From the NCBI GenBank assembly GCA_023396535.1, contig JAEWWD010000063.1, positions 1-8,748 of the forward strand: a DNA stretch of 8,748 bases, read 5' to 3'. This stretch comes from Bacillota bacterium. GTDB lineage: Bacteria; Bacillota; Clostridia; Christensenellales; CAG-138. Made by a program: the position numbers and the translations under genes. Below the pieces are notes generated by a model, which worked only from the letters and a program-made list of their open reading frames with translations, was not told where the DNA came from and searched no databases. The stretch's first letter is position 1. Every line of letters begins with the position of its first letter. This document shows, in pieces, positions 7,126-8,748 of the stretch.

Positions 7126-7216
7126 TTTGTTATACCATGTTTGAAAGCCGGCAAAACTGGTGAATTATATGCTTGGGGCGCAGCTAATGAATTCAGTGCC
7201 CGGAGTGAGTGATTGC

Positions 7217-7600
7217 ATGCCAGATTGGAGCTTTCGTGATACGTTTTCTACCCCTGAAGGAATGCGTGCGATTATACGGCGTATGCTTCAAACAGCGCAA
7301 ACGCAGCTTCCCATGCAGGAAGAAACGTGGTACGATCTCAAAATCATTCTGCATGAGTTATGTTCAAACGCTCTGGAGCACGGAAAATCCCCGGTAGAAT
7401 TATTTGCAGCTGTTTGTCGCAGGGATCTGTGCCTGCATATTCTGGTTCTGGATTCAGGGAAGGGCTTCTGCCCGCAGGAATGTATGTTCCCCAGCGTTGA
7501 GGAGGAACGGGGCAGAGGCCTATGCATTGTCAACTCCCTGGCGGATGATCTTGTTTTCAACAGTTCAGCGAATAAAGTGCTTGTACGCCTGCACATTTAG
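7217..7600 (+). CDS. RsbW/SpoIIAB-type ATP-binding protein, probable serine kinase, motifs intact
   Basis: The second GHKL ATPase of the cluster keeps every motif missing from the first. Counting from ATG 7217 (127 residues), the N-box LHELCSNALEHG has E47 and N51, G1 is LDSGKGF (D79, G81, G83) and G2 is RGRGLCIV (G99, G101). It should bind Mg-ATP and phosphorylate a STAS partner, most simply the one at 5666. The start is uncertain: ATG 7217 has the best ribosome site, GGAGTGAG (7202-7209), and leaves a compact domain; in-frame GTG 7160 (146 residues) and ATG 7169 or 7187 have little or none. All give a weaker initiation signal than the neighbouring genes. The distance from the sigma gene is 91 bp, with no terminator seen, so co-transcription is likely. 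Bacillus has the phosphatase gene rsbX in this position instead. Confidence 0.88.
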   Translation: MPDWSFRDTFSTPEGMRAIIRRMLQTAQTQLPMQEETWYDLKIILHELCSNALEHGKSPVELFAAVCRRDLCLHILVLDSGKGFCPQECMFPSVEEERGRGLCIVNSLADDLVFNSSANKVLVRLHI

Positions 7601-7620
7601 CCATATTTTTACAACTGCGG

Positions 7621-7655
7621 AGTAAGTAACGCGACCAACGGGCGCGTTATTTGCT
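7621..7655 (+). terminator. Terminator-like hairpin closing the sigma cluster
   Basis: AGTAAGTAACGCG (7621-7633) can pair over 13 positions, two of them G-U, with CGCGTTATTTGCT (7643-7655) around a 9-nt loop. The core seven pairs TAACGCG/CGCGTTA are perfect and are followed by a poor T-rich run (TTTGCTGTT). It begins 21 nt after the last gene of the cluster, the expected place for a terminator, but the U-tract is weak. Confidence 0.5.
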
Positions 7656-7676
7656 GTTACAGGAAAATTGTCACCA

Positions 7677-7732
7677 TACATCGAACATTCACTATAGATA
7701 TAAGCGTGTGTTCTGGATCCATACCGAACAAA
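7677..7732 (+). promoter_or_regulatory. Candidate PurR-box pair plus a third core upstream of purA
   Basis: The PurBox known from Bacillus PurR is AWWWCCGAACWWT, used as two inverted copies 16-17 nt apart. Here a forward copy with core TCGAAC and tail ATT (7677-7689) faces an inverted copy with core GTTCTG (7707-7719, CAGAAC on the other strand), and the gap between the 13-bp boxes is 17 nt. A further perfect core CCGAAC lies at 7724-7729. Each of the paired cores has one mismatch and the flanks match only partly. The location, about 70-115 bp before the expected purA transcription start, fits PurR control of a purine gene. Confidence 0.4.
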
Positions 7733-7755
7733 TAGAGCCATTTTGAGAATTATTA

Positions 7756-7784
7756 TTGACGTAATATGGCCGTTGGCTTAACAT
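7756..7784 (+). promoter_or_regulatory. Likely purA promoter
   Basis: TTGACG (7756-7761, five of six) is followed after 17 bp by TAACAT (7779-7784, four of six). Transcription would start near 7791, leaving a leader of about 48 nt before purA. A rival pair upstream, TTGTCA (7668-7673) and TATAGA (7693-7698), has a 19-bp spacer and is less convincing. Confidence 0.6.
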
Positions 7785-7838
7785 GGTAAGGGATAAAATC
7801 GCTTCCCCATGAAAACCGCTCAATGAGGAGGAACGGAT

Positions 7839-8748
7839 ATGTCAACCTGCGCAATCGTCGGCGTGAACTGGGGTGACGAAGGCAAGGGCCGTATGGTAGA
7901 TCTCCTGGCCAACCAATACGATGTCGTAGTGCGCTACCAGGGCGGCAGCAACGCCGGCCATACCGTCATCAACGAATATGGAAAGTTCGCGCTTAATCTG
8001 ATGCCTTCCGGCATTTTCAGGCCGGAGGTAGTCAATATACTCGGAAACGGCACCGTTGTAGACATCGAACATCTTTGCGGCGAAATTGAAAAGCTGCGCG
8101 CGGCGGGTATCGACGTAAATCCTTCGCGTTTGAAAATCAGCAACCGCTGCTCCATAGTCTTCCCGTTCCATAAGGAGCAGGACGGGTTGGAGGAAGCGCG
8201 CCTGAAGGATGCAAAATATGGCTCCACAAAGCGCGGCATCGCGCCCGTATACAGCGACAAGTATCAGAAGAAGGGCATACAGATGGGCGACCTGCTGTTG
8301 CCGGATATTCTTGAAAAGCACCTGCGGCTGCTTTTGGATTGGAAAAACCTCACGCTGACCGGCGTGTACGGCGCGAAGCCATACGCGTTTGATGACGTCA
8401 TGACGTGGCTGAAGCGTTTTGGCGACGTTCTGAAACCGTATATCGAGGATACGGGACTGTACCTGCACCAGGCGCACAAAGCGGGAAAACGCATACTCTT
8501 CGAGGCGCAGCTTGGCGCGTTGCGCGATATAGAACTGGGCATATACCCGTTTACGTCCTCTTCCTCTTCCCTTGCCGCTTACGCGCCGCTGGGGGCGGGC
8601 ATACCCGGCGTGCGGGTGGATGAGGTGGTGGGCGTCGTCAAGGCCTACTCCACCTGCGTGGGCGAAGGTCCCTTCGTAGCCGAATGGTTCGGCAAGGAAG
8701 CGGATGAGCTGCGCGAAGCGGGCGGAGAATACGGTGCTGCAACAGGAA
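7839..8748 (+). CDS. purA: Adenylosuccinate synthetase, N-terminal part (3' truncated)
   Basis: PurA joins IMP and aspartate using GTP, the first committed step from IMP to AMP, in the cytoplasm. The first 303 residues of about 425 are visible; the gene runs off the right edge. The P-loop region is GVNWGDEGKGR (8-18), followed by GGSNAGHT, LMPSGIF and ILGNGTVVD. Later motifs, GSTKRGIAPVYSDKY, FEAQLGALRDIELGIYP and KAYSTCVGEGPF, differ from the E. coli type (GTTGRGIGP, EGAQGTLLDID, AYCTRVGAGPF) but resemble the variant form I recall from Clostridia. The last visible residues, EYGAATG, are the start of the aspartate-binding loop, where E. coli has GATTG. The ATG at 7839 follows AGGAGG (7826-7831) by seven bases. 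It has its own promoter and possible PurR boxes upstream. Confidence 0.96.
   Translation, partial: MSTCAIVGVNWGDEGKGRMVDLLANQYDVVVRYQGGSNAGHTVINEYGKFALNLMPSGIFRPEVVNILGNGTVVDIEHLCGEIEKLRAAGIDVNPSRLKISNRCSIVFPFHKEQDGLEEARLKDAKYGSTKRGIAPVYSDKYQKKGIQMGDLLLPDILEKHLRLLLDWKNLTLTGVYGAKPYAFDDVMTWLKRFGDVLKPYIEDTGLYLHQAHKAGKRILFEAQLGALRDIELGIYPFTSSSSSLAAYAPLGAGIPGVRVDEVVGVVKAYSTCVGEGPFVAEWFGKEADELREAGGEYGAATG

Noticed and set aside
7133..7161. Imperfect inverted repeat ACCATGTTT / AAAACTGGT after the sigma gene
   Set aside because: Only four outer and three inner pairs with a mismatch loop and no T-tract; not a terminator I can support.
7139..7164. GTTTGA-N14-GGTGAA as an autoregulatory sigma-B-type promoter of the kinase gene
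   Set aside because: The -35 half is good but the -10 half matches only three of six positions, too weak to support.
7772..7795. GTTGGC-N12-GGGATA as a sigma-B-type promoter before purA
   Set aside because: It matches the sigma-B consensus (GTTTAA, GGGTAT) only partly, and a better sigma-A pair overlaps it.

Overview
The window is a 8.7 kb stretch of moderately GC-rich bacterial chromosome in which every gene I can support lies on the + strand. A Gram-positive-type replicase (PolC), RNase Y and a SigB/SigF-type partner-switching cluster place it in the Firmicutes. The PurA sequence variants resemble those I recall from Clostridia, so a clostridial host is most likely; a narrower placement would be guesswork.

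Layout. (1) 1-2296 is the 3' half of polC, closed by a strong terminator. (2) 2363-4132 is a single-gene rny unit: a near-consensus sigma-A promoter, a structured leader of about 115 nt, rny starting at GTG, then a 12-bp stem terminator. (3) 4189-5118 is a cytoplasmic M19 dipeptidase with a good ribosome site but no clear promoter of its own. (4) 5134-7600 is a compact regulatory cluster: a promoter carrying a perfect inverted repeat over its -35, a coiled-coil/zinc-ribbon protein with eight cysteines in four CxxC pairs, a STAS anti-anti-sigma factor, an RsbW/SpoIIAB-fold protein whose ATP-binding motifs are lost, a sigma-B-like sigma factor, and a second RsbW/SpoIIAB-fold protein with all motifs intact. 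(5) 7601-7838 is a regulatory gap with a terminator-like hairpin, candidate PurR boxes and a promoter. (6) 7839-8748 is the 5' part of purA.

The most interesting part is the sigma cluster. It has the order of rsbV-rsbW-sigB with one more gene. The protein in the RsbW position keeps its length and fold pattern but lacks the Mg-binding asparagine, the G1 aspartate and glycine, and the first G2 glycine. An intact ATPase domain follows the sigma gene. My inference is that the two jobs of a classical anti-sigma factor, binding sigma and phosphorylating the STAS partner, are divided between two proteins. The zinc-ribbon protein, 27 bp upstream of the STAS gene and apparently co-transcribed, could be an input or a regulator; nothing in the sequence proves that.

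The remaining genes are housekeeping: replication (polC), mRNA decay (rny), peptide turnover (dipeptidase) and AMP synthesis (purA). Nothing points to mobile elements, CRISPR, rRNA or tRNA.
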